Shown one piece after another: positions 8,721 to 16,761 of a DNA stretch of 49,958 nucleotides. Made by a program: the position numbers and the translations under genes. Position 1 is the stretch's first letter. Every line of letters starts with the position of its first letter. The stretch spans positions 1 to 49,958 of the forward strand of contig NZ_JBFAPC010000020.1 of assembly GCF_040675535.1 (NCBI RefSeq), in the 5' to 3' direction. The stretch is from Patulibacter sp040675535. GTDB lineage: Bacteria > Actinomycetota > Thermoleophilia > Solirubrobacterales > Solirubrobacteraceae. The notes beneath the pieces were generated by a model, which worked only from the letters and a program-made list of their open reading frames with translations, did no database searches and was not told where the DNA came from.

Positions 8721-8838
8721 GATCGTGGACCGGCCCGGATCGTGGCCTCGGCCGGCTCGTGGGACGAGCGGTTCGTGGCCCGGATCGGCCCGTCGACCCG
8801 TCGGTTCGTGATCCCGATCGGGCTCGTGGACCGGTCCA
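8721..8838 (+). repeat. Degenerate 17-bp tandem array upstream of the alkaline phosphatase gene
   Basis: Within the 448-base gap before the phosphatase, a core GNTCGTGG recurs at 8721, 8738, 8755, 8771, 8804 and 8822, with a more diverged copy (GCCCGTCGACCCG) at 8788. The steps are 17, 17, 16, 17, 16 and 18 bases. The period is not a multiple of three and the region has no gene, so it is non-coding. Direct repeats at about 1.6 helical turns are unlike the 11-bp PHO boxes of Streptomyces. The rest of the gap (8536-8720 and 8839-8970) shows nothing else I can name. Confidence 0.7.
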
Positions 8839-8983
8839 GACGCGGCGGTCGAACCGGCTCGCGAAGCGGTCCGCGGTCGGGTCCCGGTCCGGCTCGGCTC
8901 GAGGACTGCTCTGGCCCGCGACCCACCGCGCGCCGGGGACCACCACCTCCTTTCCCTCACCCCGACAACCAAGGAACGACTCG

Positions 8984-10948
8984 ATGTCCAACCCCCGCAT
9001 CCCAGGCCGCGTGCGCCGCCCGCTCATCGCGGCGGCCGCCGCGACCGTCGTGGTCGCCGCCGGTGGCGCGACCGCCCTCGCCGTCACCGGCGACGCCACG
9101 GTCGACCGCTCGGCGTCACTCGCCGCGAAGATCAACCCGGCCACGCCGAAGAACGTCATCCTCCTGATCGGTGACGGGATGGGCGAGTCGGAGGTCTCGA
9201 TCGCCCGCTACTACCAGGGCGTCGACAAGCCCCTGAACATGGACCGCCTGCCGTTTCGCGGCGTCGCGACCACGTACGACCTGACCCCGCTGGACGACGT
9301 CGCCACGGCCGGCAAGGAGAACTTCGCGCCGGACTCCGCGTCGACGGCCACCGCGTGGTCGACGGGCCACAAGACGCAGATCAACCGCCTCGGCCAGGGC
9401 AACAGCGCCAACCGCGCGACGCCCGGCGAGAACTTCGAGACCACCATCGAGGCGGCCAAGAAGCTCGGCAAGTGGACCGGCAACGTCACGACCGCCGAGG
9501 TCACCGACGCGACGCCCGCCGGCCCGACGGCGCACATCAGCCAGCGCGGCTGCCAGGGTCCCGCCGACGCCCGCACGACCTGCACGACGGAGGCCAAGAT
9601 CAAGGCCGACGGCTCGACGAACGCCGGCGCCCTCGGCTCCGTCGCCGAGCAGCAGGAGGCGCTGCGTCCGGACATCACGCTCGGCGCCGGCCGCGCGCGG
9701 TACCTCCAGACCCTCGCCCCGACGGGCACGAAGACGGTCGTCGACAAGGCCATCGAGGACGGCTTCCAGTATCTGACGACGAAGGCGCAGCTGAACGCCG
9801 TCACGGACCTCGGCACCAAGCCGGGCGACAAGCCGGTCCTGGGCCTGTTCCACGCGAGCGAGGTCAACAGCGACCCCGCCAACATGGTGAGCGAGTGGTC
9901 CGCCGCGGACAGCGGCGGCAACTTCCTGCCGAAGGCCGCGGCCAAGCGCCCGGCGCTCGACGGCAACCCGATGGCCTGCAAGGCCGGCTACCGCGAGAGC
10001 GTCCGTCCCGAGGAGCCCGCGCTCAACGAGATGGCGTCCAAGGCGATCGACCTGCTCGACAAGGCCAAGGGCGACAAGGGCTTCTTCCTGCAGATCGAGG
10101 GCGCCTCGATCGACAAGCGCGACCACAGCGCCAACCCGTGCGAGCAGATCGGCGAGACGCTCGAGTTCGACAAGGCGATCGGCAAGGTCCTGGACTACCA
10201 GGCCGCGCACCCCGACACGCTCGTGATCGTCAGCGCGGACCACTCGCACTCGAGCCAGATCGTCAGCGCTGCGCCGGTGAGCGCGACGCCCTCCTCGCAG
10301 GAGCAGCCGACGGGCTACTACAGCACCGTCGCCACGCCCAGCGGAGACAAGCTGCGCATCTCGTACGGCACGAACGGTGGCCGCACGGACGGCTCCGTCG
10401 TCGCTCCCGATGTGGTCACCGGCGCCGTTCCGAGCCAGCAGCACACCGGCGCCGCCGTCCCGGTCATGGCGATCGGGCCGCAGGCCGCGAACGTCACGGG
10501 CACGATCGACCAGACGGACCTGTTCCCGCTGCTGTCGTTCAAGCGCGTCCCGTCGACGCTTCCGACCACACCGGGCGCGACGACCACGATCGCCGGCCCG
10601 ACCACGACGGTCCCGGGCCCGACGGTCACGGTCCCCGGAGCCGCCCCGGCGGTCAAGCTCTCGGCCGGCGTCGCCGTCCCGAAGACGCTGAGCAACCTCG
10701 GCGCGCGCAAGGGCGTGCCGGTCTCGCTGCTGGGCTCCAAGTCGGCCACGGTCGTCCTGACGCTGAAGAACGGCTCGACGACGCTGTCGAAGACGACGGT
10801 CAAGGTCACGGGCGGCACCGCGAAGAGCGCGACCCTGAAGGCGAGCAAGCTGCGCAAGAAGCGCGCCGCGAAGCTCAAGCTGACCGCCGTCGCCACGGCC
10901 GGCAGCGAGAAGGTCACGCGCACGGCGACGATCTCCGTCACCAAGTAG
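8984..10948 (+). CDS. Secreted alkaline phosphatase (PhoA-type)
   Basis: A 654-residue exported metallophosphatase. The signal peptide is near 11-35 (PLIAAAAATVVVAAGG). VILLIGDGMG (58-67) carries the metal ligand D63, APDSASTATAW (115-125) carries the nucleophile S118, and VSADHSHSS carries the downstream Asp-His metal ligands. The core is the classical alkaline phosphatase fold, which releases phosphate from monoesters outside the cell. After a Thr/Pro-rich linker (TTTVPGPTVTVPG) there is an extra beta-rich, Lys-rich C-terminal domain of about 110 residues, probably for wall association. ATG 8984 is preceded by AAGGAA at 8971-8976. Expression is likely phosphate-dependent, possibly through the upstream 17-bp repeats. 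Confidence 0.93.
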   Translation: MSNPRIPGRVRRPLIAAAAATVVVAAGGATALAVTGDATVDRSASLAAKINPATPKNVILLIGDGMGESEVSIARYYQGVDKPLNMDRLPFRGVATTYDLTPLDDVATAGKENFAPDSASTATAWSTGHKTQINRLGQGNSANRATPGENFETTIEAAKKLGKWTGNVTTAEVTDATPAGPTAHISQRGCQGPADARTTCTTEAKIKADGSTNAGALGSVAEQQEALRPDITLGAGRARYLQTLAPTGTKTVVDKAIEDGFQYLTTKAQLNAVTDLGTKPGDKPVLGLFHASEVNSDPANMVSEWSAADSGGNFLPKAAAKRPALDGNPMACKAGYRESVRPEEPALNEMASKAIDLLDKAKGDKGFFLQIEGASIDKRDHSANPCEQIGETLEFDKAIGKVLDYQAAHPDTLVIVSADHSHSSQIVSAAPVSATPSSQEQPTGYYSTVATPSGDKLRISYGTNGGRTDGSVVAPDVVTGAVPSQQHTGAAVPVMAIGPQAANVTGTIDQTDLFPLLSFKRVPSTLPTTPGATTTIAGPTTTVPGPTVTVPGAAPAVKLSAGVAVPKTLSNLGARKGVPVSLLGSKSATVVLTLKNGSTTLSKTTVKVTGGTAKSATLKASKLRKKRAAKLKLTAVATAGSEKVTRTATISVTK

Positions 10949-10961
10949 CGCGAGGGGCGGG

Positions 10962-11020
10962 GCGGGCCGGTGAGGGCCGGCTCGTTCCCGTGGTGTGCGG
11001 GCCGGTGAGGGCCGGCCCGC
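10962..11020 (+). terminator. Duplicated hairpin terminator between convergent genes
   Basis: The 20-base element GCGGGCCGGTGAGGGCCGGC occurs twice, at 10962-10981 and 10997-11016. The second copy is extended so that GCGGGCCGG (10997-11005) pairs perfectly with CCGGCCCGC (11012-11020) around a 6-base loop. It lies between the alkaline phosphatase and the convergent NYN gene and probably terminates both. Confidence 0.65.
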
Positions 11021-11025
11021 GCCCG

Positions 11026-11400
11026 TCAGCCCGCCGCGTCCCGCAGCAACCGGACGACCCGACCGGAGCCGACCACGGTCGCGCCCTCGGCCTCGACACG
11101 GCGCCCGAGTTCGCGGTCCGACGTCACGACGACGTCCCCCGCCCCGGCGAGCTCGACGATCAGGTCGTCGGCGTGCCCCGCGAACCGCGCGAACACGCGC
11201 AGGAGCTGCATCTCGACCGCCGGCCCGTCGTGGACCACGACGACGTCGGCCCGGGGATCTCCGAGCAGCGCCCCGCAGAGCGCGTCGGCGTCCTCGTCGA
11301 TCTCCACCGTCAGCCGGATCCGCGCGGCGGCCTTGTCCCGCCACCACCCGTCGGGCCGCGATCCCATGACGTTGGACCCGTCGACGATCAGGCGGGGCAT
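11026..11400 (-). CDS. NYN-domain (YacP-like PIN-fold) nuclease
   Basis: A 124-residue single-domain protein. LIVDGSNVMGSRP (4-16) is the signature first strand of NYN domains, with D7 and N10. VVVVHDGP supplies D58, GHADDLIVE supplies D78/D79, and VVTSDREL supplies D95, completing the acidic cluster of a PIN-fold ribonuclease. YacP-like proteins of this size act on RNA. The ATG at 11400 precedes a 90-base gap to the divergent VapB operator. It ends inside the duplicated terminator region. Confidence 0.82.
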   Translation of the reverse strand: MPRLIVDGSNVMGSRPDGWWRDKAAARIRLTVEIDEDADALCGALLGDPRADVVVVHDGPAVEMQLLRVFARFAGHADDLIVELAGAGDVVVTSDRELGRRVEAEGATVVGSGRVVRLLRDAAG

Positions 11401-11460
11401 CGGGGGAGGGTACGCCAGGCGCGGGGCCGGAACGGGTCTGGCGCAGTTCGAGCTCGATCT

Positions 11461-11480
11461 GGTACTACCGCGGTAGTACC
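11461..11480 (+). promoter_or_regulatory. Perfect 20-bp palindromic operator of the VapBC module
   Basis: GGTACTACCGCGGTAGTACC is a perfect 20-bp inverted repeat ending nine bases before the antitoxin ATG. TACCAT at 11477-11482 overlaps its 3' end and lies seven bases before the ATG, fitting a -10 hexamer of a leaderless transcript. A bound ribbon-helix-helix antitoxin would cover the promoter, the usual autorepression of such modules. Confidence 0.8.
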
Positions 11481-11489
11481 ATCACGGTC

Positions 11490-11744
11490 ATGGCCGTCCG
11501 GAAGCTCTCCGTCGCCCTCGACGAGGATCTCGCGGCAGCCGCGTCGGCGGCGGCCGCCCGCCAGGGCCGCAGCCTCTCGGCGGTGTTGAGCGAGGCGACG
11601 GCGGGGTGGCTCGCGCTGGAGGACGGCCGGGCGGCCGTGGCCGAGTACGAGACGGAGTTCGGTGTGCTGACGGCGGAGGAGCTCCGCGCTGCCGACGACA
11701 CGCTCGACCGTCTGGGCGTCGGCCACGACGGCCGCGATGGTTGA
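11490..11744 (+). CDS. VapB-type ribbon-helix-helix antitoxin
   Basis: An 84-residue protein. RKLSVALDEDLAAAASAAAA (4-23) followed by GRSLSAVLSEATAGWLA is the strand-helix-helix of a ribbon-helix-helix DNA-binding domain. The acidic C-terminal part (AEYETEFGVLTAEELRAADD) fits the toxin-neutralising arm. The gene overlaps the PIN-domain gene by 8 bases, and a perfect palindrome lies directly upstream. It should bind that operator as a dimer and repress its own operon together with the toxin. Confidence 0.85.
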   Translation: MAVRKLSVALDEDLAAAASAAAARQGRSLSAVLSEATAGWLALEDGRAAVAEYETEFGVLTAEELRAADDTLDRLGVGHDGRDG

Positions 11745-12153
11745 CCCCGTGGCCACCGGCGCCCGGGCTCCCGAACGCGGGCTGACCTACGACGCCGGCG
11801 CCCTGATCGCGTTGGAGCGCGCAGACCGTACGACCTGGGCGCTGCATGCGGCCGCACTGCGCCGAGGGATTCGTCCGACGCTGCCGACCGTGGTCCTCGG
11901 ACAGACGTGGCGGGGCGGACCCCAGGCCCAGCTGTCCCGGGCCGTGCGCGGCTGTCGTGTCGAGGCCCTCGACGAGTACCGAGCGCGTGCCGCCGGGACG
12001 CTCCTCGCGGCCGCCGCGTCTTCCGACCTCGTCGACGCCGCCGTCGTCATCGGTGCGCTCCGTCGTCACGACGCCGTGGTCACCAGCGATCCGGGCGACC
12101 TCTCGGTCCTGGCCGATGCGGCCGGTCGGGATCTCGTCCTGCTCGAGGTCTGA
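11737..12153 (+). CDS. VapC-type PIN-domain toxin
   Basis: A 138-residue PIN-domain ribonuclease. Acidic residues expected of the active site are D19 in LTYDAGALIALE, D97/D100 in SSDLVDAAVV, and D118/D121 in VVTSDPGDL. VapC toxins cut tRNA or rRNA in the cytoplasm when not held by their antitoxin. Its start lies inside the last codons of the antitoxin gene (8-base overlap), giving translational coupling. The second acidic residue, usually a Glu in the central helix, is not obvious here. Confidence 0.85.
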   Translation: MVDPVATGARAPERGLTYDAGALIALERADRTTWALHAAALRRGIRPTLPTVVLGQTWRGGPQAQLSRAVRGCRVEALDEYRARAAGTLLAAAASSDLVDAAVVIGALRRHDAVVTSDPGDLSVLADAAGRDLVLLEV

Positions 12154-12165
12154 GCAGGCTTGGTG

Positions 12166-12885
12166 TCACTCCCCGGCGGCACCCACCCAGACGTCGAACC
12201 CCGACACGACGCCGCCCCGGACCCGCGCGGTGACGATCGGGATGTCGCCGCCCTCGCCGACGTAGGAGAAGGCGTCCTGGAGCACGACGTCGCCGGAGCC
12301 GTCGGCGGGCGGGGTGGCGTCGACGTAGAGCTCGGCGATCCGGGCCATCGGCTCGCCGACCCGCAGCCCGGCCGCGGTCTGCCAGCGCGGGCCGGTCACC
12401 CGGGCCGACTGGATCCGCAGCTCGCTCGTCCGGCACGCCTTCCGCCGGCAGCCCCCGAACGTCGCGGCGACGATCGAGACCCCGGCGGCCTTCCACCGGA
12501 CGCGCCGCAGCGTCCCCTTGCCGCGCGACGTCGTCGGCCGGCCGAACGCGCGGTAGGCGGCCGAGAGCGTGGACGTCCTGGTGTTCACGCGGACGGGCCC
12601 GAGCCGCGAGAGGAACCCCTCCGACGTGGTCGTCAGCACGTGCGGCGACTTCGGCGCGGGCGCCTGGGCCTGGGCTGCGGACGGGCCGGCGACGGCAGCG
12701 ATCGAGGCGGCGAGGCCGGCGGCGAGGGCGGCGCGTCGCCAGGGTCCAGGGGCGGTGGGGGAGGACCGCCCGACGAGGAACGCGGGGGAGGACGGTTCGG
12801 CGGGGACGGTGGAGGCCGACGGTCCGACCAAGACGGCGAGGTAGGACGGTTTGGCCGGGACGCCGGGGGAGGACGGTGCACGCAT
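12166..12885 (-). CDS. Secreted protein of unknown function with 9-residue N-terminal repeats
   Basis: From ATG 12885 the product has 239 residues. Residues 4-48 are five consecutive 9-residue units (PSSPGVPAK, PSYLAVLVG, PSASTVPAE, PSSPAFLVG, RSSPTAPGP), encoded by a 27-bp tandem repeat. A signal-peptide-like segment follows (WRRAALAAGLAASIAAVAG to about 74). The mature part of about 165 residues contains FGGCRRKAC, a possible disulfide, and the phrases LRVGEPMARIAELYVD and DIPIVTARVRGG, which suggest a small beta-rich domain. I do not recognise a family. Translation may instead start after the repeats, although no ATG lies there. Confidence 0.65.
   Translation of the reverse strand: MRAPSSPGVPAKPSYLAVLVGPSASTVPAEPSSPAFLVGRSSPTAPGPWRRAALAAGLAASIAAVAGPSAAQAQAPAPKSPHVLTTTSEGFLSRLGPVRVNTRTSTLSAAYRAFGRPTTSRGKGTLRRVRWKAAGVSIVAATFGGCRRKACRTSELRIQSARVTGPRWQTAAGLRVGEPMARIAELYVDATPPADGSGDVVLQDAFSYVGEGGDIPIVTARVRGGVVSGFDVWVGAAGE
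12757..12882 (-). repeat. 27-bp tandem repeat, about five copies
   Basis: GAGGAC(C/G)G-type cores recur at about 12761, 12789, 12816, 12843 and 12869 on the plus strand, spaced 26-28 bases. The period is a multiple of three, and the minus-strand reading gives the 9-residue repeats of the gene ending at 12166. Confidence 0.65.
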
Positions 12886-13117
12886 GACGCACTTCTACCC
12901 GGCGGTGAGCCGAGGGACGAGGGCGTTTCGGCGGTGTCTGGTCCGACGTTCGTCTTCCGCGTCGACGTAGCGGTCGACGCCGCCCGGGCCCGCCGGCGGT
13001 CGGGTGACGCCGGCCCGGGCGATCGGGGCTCGGGCGACGACGGCTGTCCCCGCGCTGTTCATCGGGCGCACGGCAGTCCGCGAAGCGCCAGCGGTCAGCA
13101 TCCGCCCGCCGCCCCGC

Positions 13118-14521
13118 CTACCGCAGCACCGGCGTCGCCCCGCGGATCGTCGCCGGGCGGAAGCGGTGGCCGAGGACCTTGCCGGCACCGAGGCGCAGCT
13201 CGAGGATCCCGGTGCTCGTGGTCCCGCCCGAGTTCGCCGGGAAGACGAAGTTGCCGAGCGAGTAGGCGATCAGCCGCGAGCCCGACCGCACGATCGGCTG
13301 GAGGACGTGCGGGTGCGCGCCGATGACCGCGGTCGCGCCGGCGGACAGCGCGGCGCGGGCCAGCTCGACCTGCCGGCCGCTCGGCCTGCGGTCCAGCTCG
13401 ATCCCCCAGTGGAACGCGGCGATGACGACGTCGGCGTCCTTCCGGGCGCGGGCGACGGTGGCGCGCACGGCCTCCGGCGTCGACCACGCGGTGCCCGGCC
13501 GCGACCCCGACGCGCGAAACTCCGGCGGCAGGATCTCGTTGAAGGCGACGAACGCGACGCGCAGGCCGAGCTTCGTGCGCACGACCGGCCGGTACGCCTG
13601 CGCCTCGGTCGCGCCTGCGCCGACCGGCGACGCGCCCGTCGACCGGACCGCTCGCAGCGTGTCCAGCAGCGCGTCCTGACCGTAGTCGCCGGAGTGGTTG
13701 TTGGCGAGGTCGAAGACGTCGAACCCCGCGAGCCGGGTCGCGGCCCGCAGCGCCGCCGGGCTGCCGCGGAAGGTGAACAGCTTCGGGAACGGCCGCCCGC
13801 GCCGGCTGATCGAGCACTCGAGGTTGCCGAACGTCAGGTCGGCCCGCTTCAGCGTCGGCCCGACGCTCCGCCACGGCGCGCTGAGGTCGCCGCCGGCGAT
13901 CGCCCCGAGCGGCCCGGGGGCGAGGTTGATGTCCCCGACCGCCGCCAGCGTCAGCGCCCGGACGCGGACCCGCACGATCTTCGTGGGAACCCCGTCGGCG
14001 CCGAGCACGCGCAGCTGCCGCCGTCCGGACGCCTCGCGGATCCGGAACGACGTGCTCGTCGCCTTGGCGGTGAGCGGATCGCCGCGCCCGACCCAGGCCC
14101 CGCCGATCCGCTGCTGGACCCGCGCGGGCAGCGCGACCCCGCGGGCGCGGACGCGCAGCAGGCCGCCTGGGGCGATCTCGGTCGGGGCGAGGGTGGTGCC
14201 GCGGCGGGCGTCGGGGTCGACCGGGGGTGGCGTGCTCGGGGCGGGGGCCGGTGTGGTTGGCACCGGCGGCGCGGGGGTGGGCGTCGCCGGTGCCGGGGAG
14301 GCCGGCGGCGGGGTGGCCGGGGTCTGGGTCGGCACGGCCGACCGCCCCGAGCCGTTCGTCGATCGGCCCTGCCGCGAGGCCGGTGCGGTGACGGACACGC
14401 CTCGGGTCGATCCGAACACGCGTCGCAGGGGCGAGGACTCGGACCCCTGCCGCGAGGCCGGCGCTGCCGTCACCACCGCGGGTGGAGGAGACGGTGGGAC
14501 GGCGGCCGGGACGGTGGGCAT
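13118..14521 (-). CDS. CapA-family (PGA_cap) metallophosphatase-like protein
   Basis: A 467-residue protein from ATG 14521, which has AGGA nine bases upstream. About 105 residues of Pro/Thr/Ala-rich sequence (PTPAPPVPTTPAPAPSTPPP) are followed by a small beta-rich region (about 110-185) and then a CapA domain (about 187-460). The calcineurin-like fold is marked by LAAVGDINLAPG, FGNLECS, FDVFDLANNHSGDYG, AAFHWGIEL, IGAHPHVLQPI and AYSLGNFVF, which hold the metal-binding Asp, Asn and His residues. CapA proteins take part in poly-gamma-glutamate capsule synthesis, but many homologues outside capsule loci are unassigned; there are no capBC genes here. A clear signal peptide is not visible. Confidence 0.85.
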   Translation of the reverse strand: MPTVPAAVPPSPPPAVVTAAPASRQGSESSPLRRVFGSTRGVSVTAPASRQGRSTNGSGRSAVPTQTPATPPPASPAPATPTPAPPVPTTPAPAPSTPPPVDPDARRGTTLAPTEIAPGGLLRVRARGVALPARVQQRIGGAWVGRGDPLTAKATSTSFRIREASGRRQLRVLGADGVPTKIVRVRVRALTLAAVGDINLAPGPLGAIAGGDLSAPWRSVGPTLKRADLTFGNLECSISRRGRPFPKLFTFRGSPAALRAATRLAGFDVFDLANNHSGDYGQDALLDTLRAVRSTGASPVGAGATEAQAYRPVVRTKLGLRVAFVAFNEILPPEFRASGSRPGTAWSTPEAVRATVARARKDADVVIAAFHWGIELDRRPSGRQVELARAALSAGATAVIGAHPHVLQPIVRSGSRLIAYSLGNFVFPANSGGTTSTGILELRLGAGKVLGHRFRPATIRGATPVLR

Positions 14522-14693
14522 CGCGACGGATCCTGTCGCAGGCGGCGGTCGGTGCATCGGTGCGTGGCCGCACGCATGCGGGCGGTCGACCGGGGGCCGC
14601 CGTGGTCGGATGGGGCGCCGGGGCCCGGCATGGCTCGCCCGGGGCCGTCCGGCCCGGGGCGCCCTGCCCCCGGACCGGAATCGGACCGGGGTG

Positions 14694-14771
14694 CGCCGTT
14701 CGTCCGGCCCGGATGCGCCGTTCGTCCGGCCCGGATCCGCCGTTCGTCCGGCCCGGATCCGCCGTCCGTCC
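14694..14771 (+). repeat. 22-bp tandem repeat, 3.5 copies, in a divergent promoter region
   Basis: The unit CGCCGTTCGTCCGGCCCGGA plus TG or TC occupies 14694-14715, 14716-14737 and 14738-14759, followed by a partial copy at 14760-14771. The copies are nearly identical. The period is not a multiple of three. It lies in the 302-base gap between the divergent CapA and NERD genes, so it may be a regulatory array or a recent slippage product. Confidence 0.85.
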
Positions 14772-14823
14772 AACGGGCCGCGACGACCTCGCCCGCCGGA
14801 CGGCGCCCGCCGACGCATTCGAC

Positions 14824-16575
14824 ATGGTGGCGCGCGGGCAACTACGACGGACGGGGAGGGGGCCCCTGGCGATCATGGGGCTCCTCGCGCCTGTCGTCGG
14901 CCTGGCGATCGTCGCGGTCCTGTGGTTCAGCATCGGCGCGCCGTTCGCGGCGGGCGGCGACGCGGCCCGCCGCGAAGGTCCACGGGCGACCGGGCTGCGC
15001 GTCGAGTCTTCACGGAAGGGCGAGCGTGCGCGCCTCACGATCACCGGGCGGGTCCCACGCTCGGCCGGCTCGCAGCCGGTCGTGGTGCGGGTGCTCGGCC
15101 GCGCGGACGTCGCGGGCTCGTGTCCGGTTCCCCGCGTTCGCCGCTCCGGCGCGCTGTCGCTGCCCGACGGCAGCGCTCGCGTCGGCTGGTCGGGGATCTC
15201 GGGCACGACCCCGGGTCGGGCACTGCGGGCCGGGGCACCGTTCCGCATGGTCGGCACGGTCGCGACCCTCGGCCCCGAGGCGCTGCGCCTCTGCGTCCAC
15301 CTGGTGCGGGCGGGCGCGCACCCCGAGGTGCTGCGGACCGAGCGCATCGTCGTCCCGAGTCGCGCGGGCATCACCCCGCTGAGCGTCGTCGCCAAGCCGA
15401 TCGTCGGCGGCGTGGTCGTCCCGGTACTGGAGGGGCTCGCCGGGCTCCTCCTGCTCGTCGTGACCGTGCGACTGTTCGTCGCTGCGGTCCGTCGGATCCG
15501 CTGGGCCCGCCCGGCCCCGGCCTCGACGGCCCCGCGCCCGCTGGCGTCTGGATCGTCCCGCTCGTCGGCCCTGGACCTGCCGCCGCTGCCCGAGGGCGTG
15601 CACGTCCCGGACACCCCGCCGTGGCTGCTCGGCGAGGACGCGGGGGACGGTTCGGGCAGGCAGTCGGAAGGGCACCGGCCGCACCAAGGCGGGGCCCGAC
15701 GCGGCGTGCGCGACGACGCGACCCGGCTCGCGAGCGCACCGAGCGATCCGGACGGTCGCGGCGACTCCAGCGCGGCACCCGGGGAGGACGTCGGCCTGGG
15801 ACCCACGGCCCCGACCCACGACGCCCCGATGGCGACACCGTCGAACGGCGATCCCGCGCCGACAGGCCGGCCGGCAACCCCGGGTGTCCTCGACCTCCCG
15901 ACCGTCGTCGCCCCCACCGCCGACCCGGACACGGCCGCAGGCGTCGCCGGGGCCAGCGCCCGGGCCGCCGGCGCGACCCGCGAGGCTCGGTGGCGCGAGA
16001 GGCGCCGACGCGAGGTCGAGGCGGAAGGACGCGTCTGGGACCCCACCGAGCGCGCCCCGTTCCACGTCCGCGCGTGGAGCATCGGGGCCGTCGGCGAGGA
16101 GCTCGCCGCCGAGCGGTTCGCGAGCCTCGCCCGCGGCTACCCGGGCGTCCACGTCCTGCACGACCGCCGCGAGCCGGGGCGCCGACGGGCGAACATCGAC
16201 CACGTCCTCGTCGGCCCGGCCGGCGTCGTCGTCGCCGACACGAAGCACTGGGCCGGCGTCGTCCGCATCGACGGCGAGCGGCTCCTCGTCCGCGGCCGCG
16301 ACCGCACCGCCGCGGTCGATGGCGTCCGGGGCCAGGTCTCCTCGGTCCGCGCGATCCTGATGGCGGCCGGCCTCGGCGCCGTCCCGGTTCAGGGCGCGCT
16401 CCACTGGACCCGCAGCGACGGCGTCCTCCTCGACGGCTCGCTCGAGCTCTCGGGCGTCGCGCTCCTCGACGCCCGCGGCACGATGATGCGCGCGGTCGAC
16501 GGCGGCGTCCTCGGCCGGGCCGGGGTCCGGCAGGTGCTGACCGTGCTCGAGCGGGGGCTGAGCGCGGCGGCGTAG
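14824..16575 (+). CDS. Membrane-anchored NERD-domain protein
   Basis: A 583-residue protein. Two hydrophobic segments (about 18-36 and 196-222) enclose an extracytoplasmic beta-rich domain, and a long low-complexity, Pro/Asp-rich cytoplasmic linker (about 240-400) leads to a C-terminal NERD (nuclease-related) domain (about 415-560). The domain shows GAVGEELAAERF, then IDHVLVGPAGVVVADTKHWAG (about 457-477). Asp-Thr-Lys matches the acidic-x-Lys of the restriction-endonuclease-like fold, so nuclease activity is plausible. A paralogue lies at 17880. ATG 14824 lacks a good ribosome-binding site; ATG 14875, behind GGAGGG, is the alternative. Confidence 0.8.
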   Translation: MVARGQLRRTGRGPLAIMGLLAPVVGLAIVAVLWFSIGAPFAAGGDAARREGPRATGLRVESSRKGERARLTITGRVPRSAGSQPVVVRVLGRADVAGSCPVPRVRRSGALSLPDGSARVGWSGISGTTPGRALRAGAPFRMVGTVATLGPEALRLCVHLVRAGAHPEVLRTERIVVPSRAGITPLSVVAKPIVGGVVVPVLEGLAGLLLLVVTVRLFVAAVRRIRWARPAPASTAPRPLASGSSRSSALDLPPLPEGVHVPDTPPWLLGEDAGDGSGRQSEGHRPHQGGARRGVRDDATRLASAPSDPDGRGDSSAAPGEDVGLGPTAPTHDAPMATPSNGDPAPTGRPATPGVLDLPTVVAPTADPDTAAGVAGASARAAGATREARWRERRRREVEAEGRVWDPTERAPFHVRAWSIGAVGEELAAERFASLARGYPGVHVLHDRREPGRRRANIDHVLVGPAGVVVADTKHWAGVVRIDGERLLVRGRDRTAAVDGVRGQVSSVRAILMAAGLGAVPVQGALHWTRSDGVLLDGSLELSGVALLDARGTMMRAVDGGVLGRAGVRQVLTVLERGLSAAA

Positions 16576-16592
16576 GGGGCGGCCGGGGCAGA

Positions 16593-16632
16593 CGCTCTGG
16601 GAATCACCGCTTCGTCGTCGATTCCCAGAGCG
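16593..16632 (+). terminator. Perfect 13-bp stem hairpin after the NERD gene
   Basis: CGCTCTGGGAATC (16593-16605) is the exact reverse complement of GATTCCCAGAGCG (16620-16632), with a 14-base loop. It begins 18 bases after the stop codon. It is most simply a factor-independent terminator without a U tract. The A/T content of the stem is high for this genome, so an operator role for the SGNH gene 130 bases downstream is also possible. Confidence 0.65.
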
Positions 16633-16761
16633 ACTCCGGGAGTGGCCTGCCCCGCGGCCTCGGCGCCCGCCCGCCCTCCTTGTCCGGATCGTCACCACGG
16701 CCGCCCGCCCGGGGGCGAGGATCGGAGTCCCCCCCCGATCACCCCGAACACGGAGTCCCCC

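Noticed and set aside
8721..8838. A CRISPR array or PHO-box cluster
   Set aside because: Units are 17 bp, degenerate and without unique spacers; the sequence does not match the 11-bp PHO box.
9116..11347. A 743-codon minus-strand frame
   Set aside because: It is antisense to the alkaline phosphatase and reads as Arg-rich shadow.
11026..12153. A three-gene toxin-antitoxin island including the NYN protein
   Set aside because: The NYN gene is on the opposite strand with its own start and terminator; YacP-like proteins are usually housekeeping.
14694..14771. A CRISPR array
   Set aside because: The copies are directly adjacent with no spacers.
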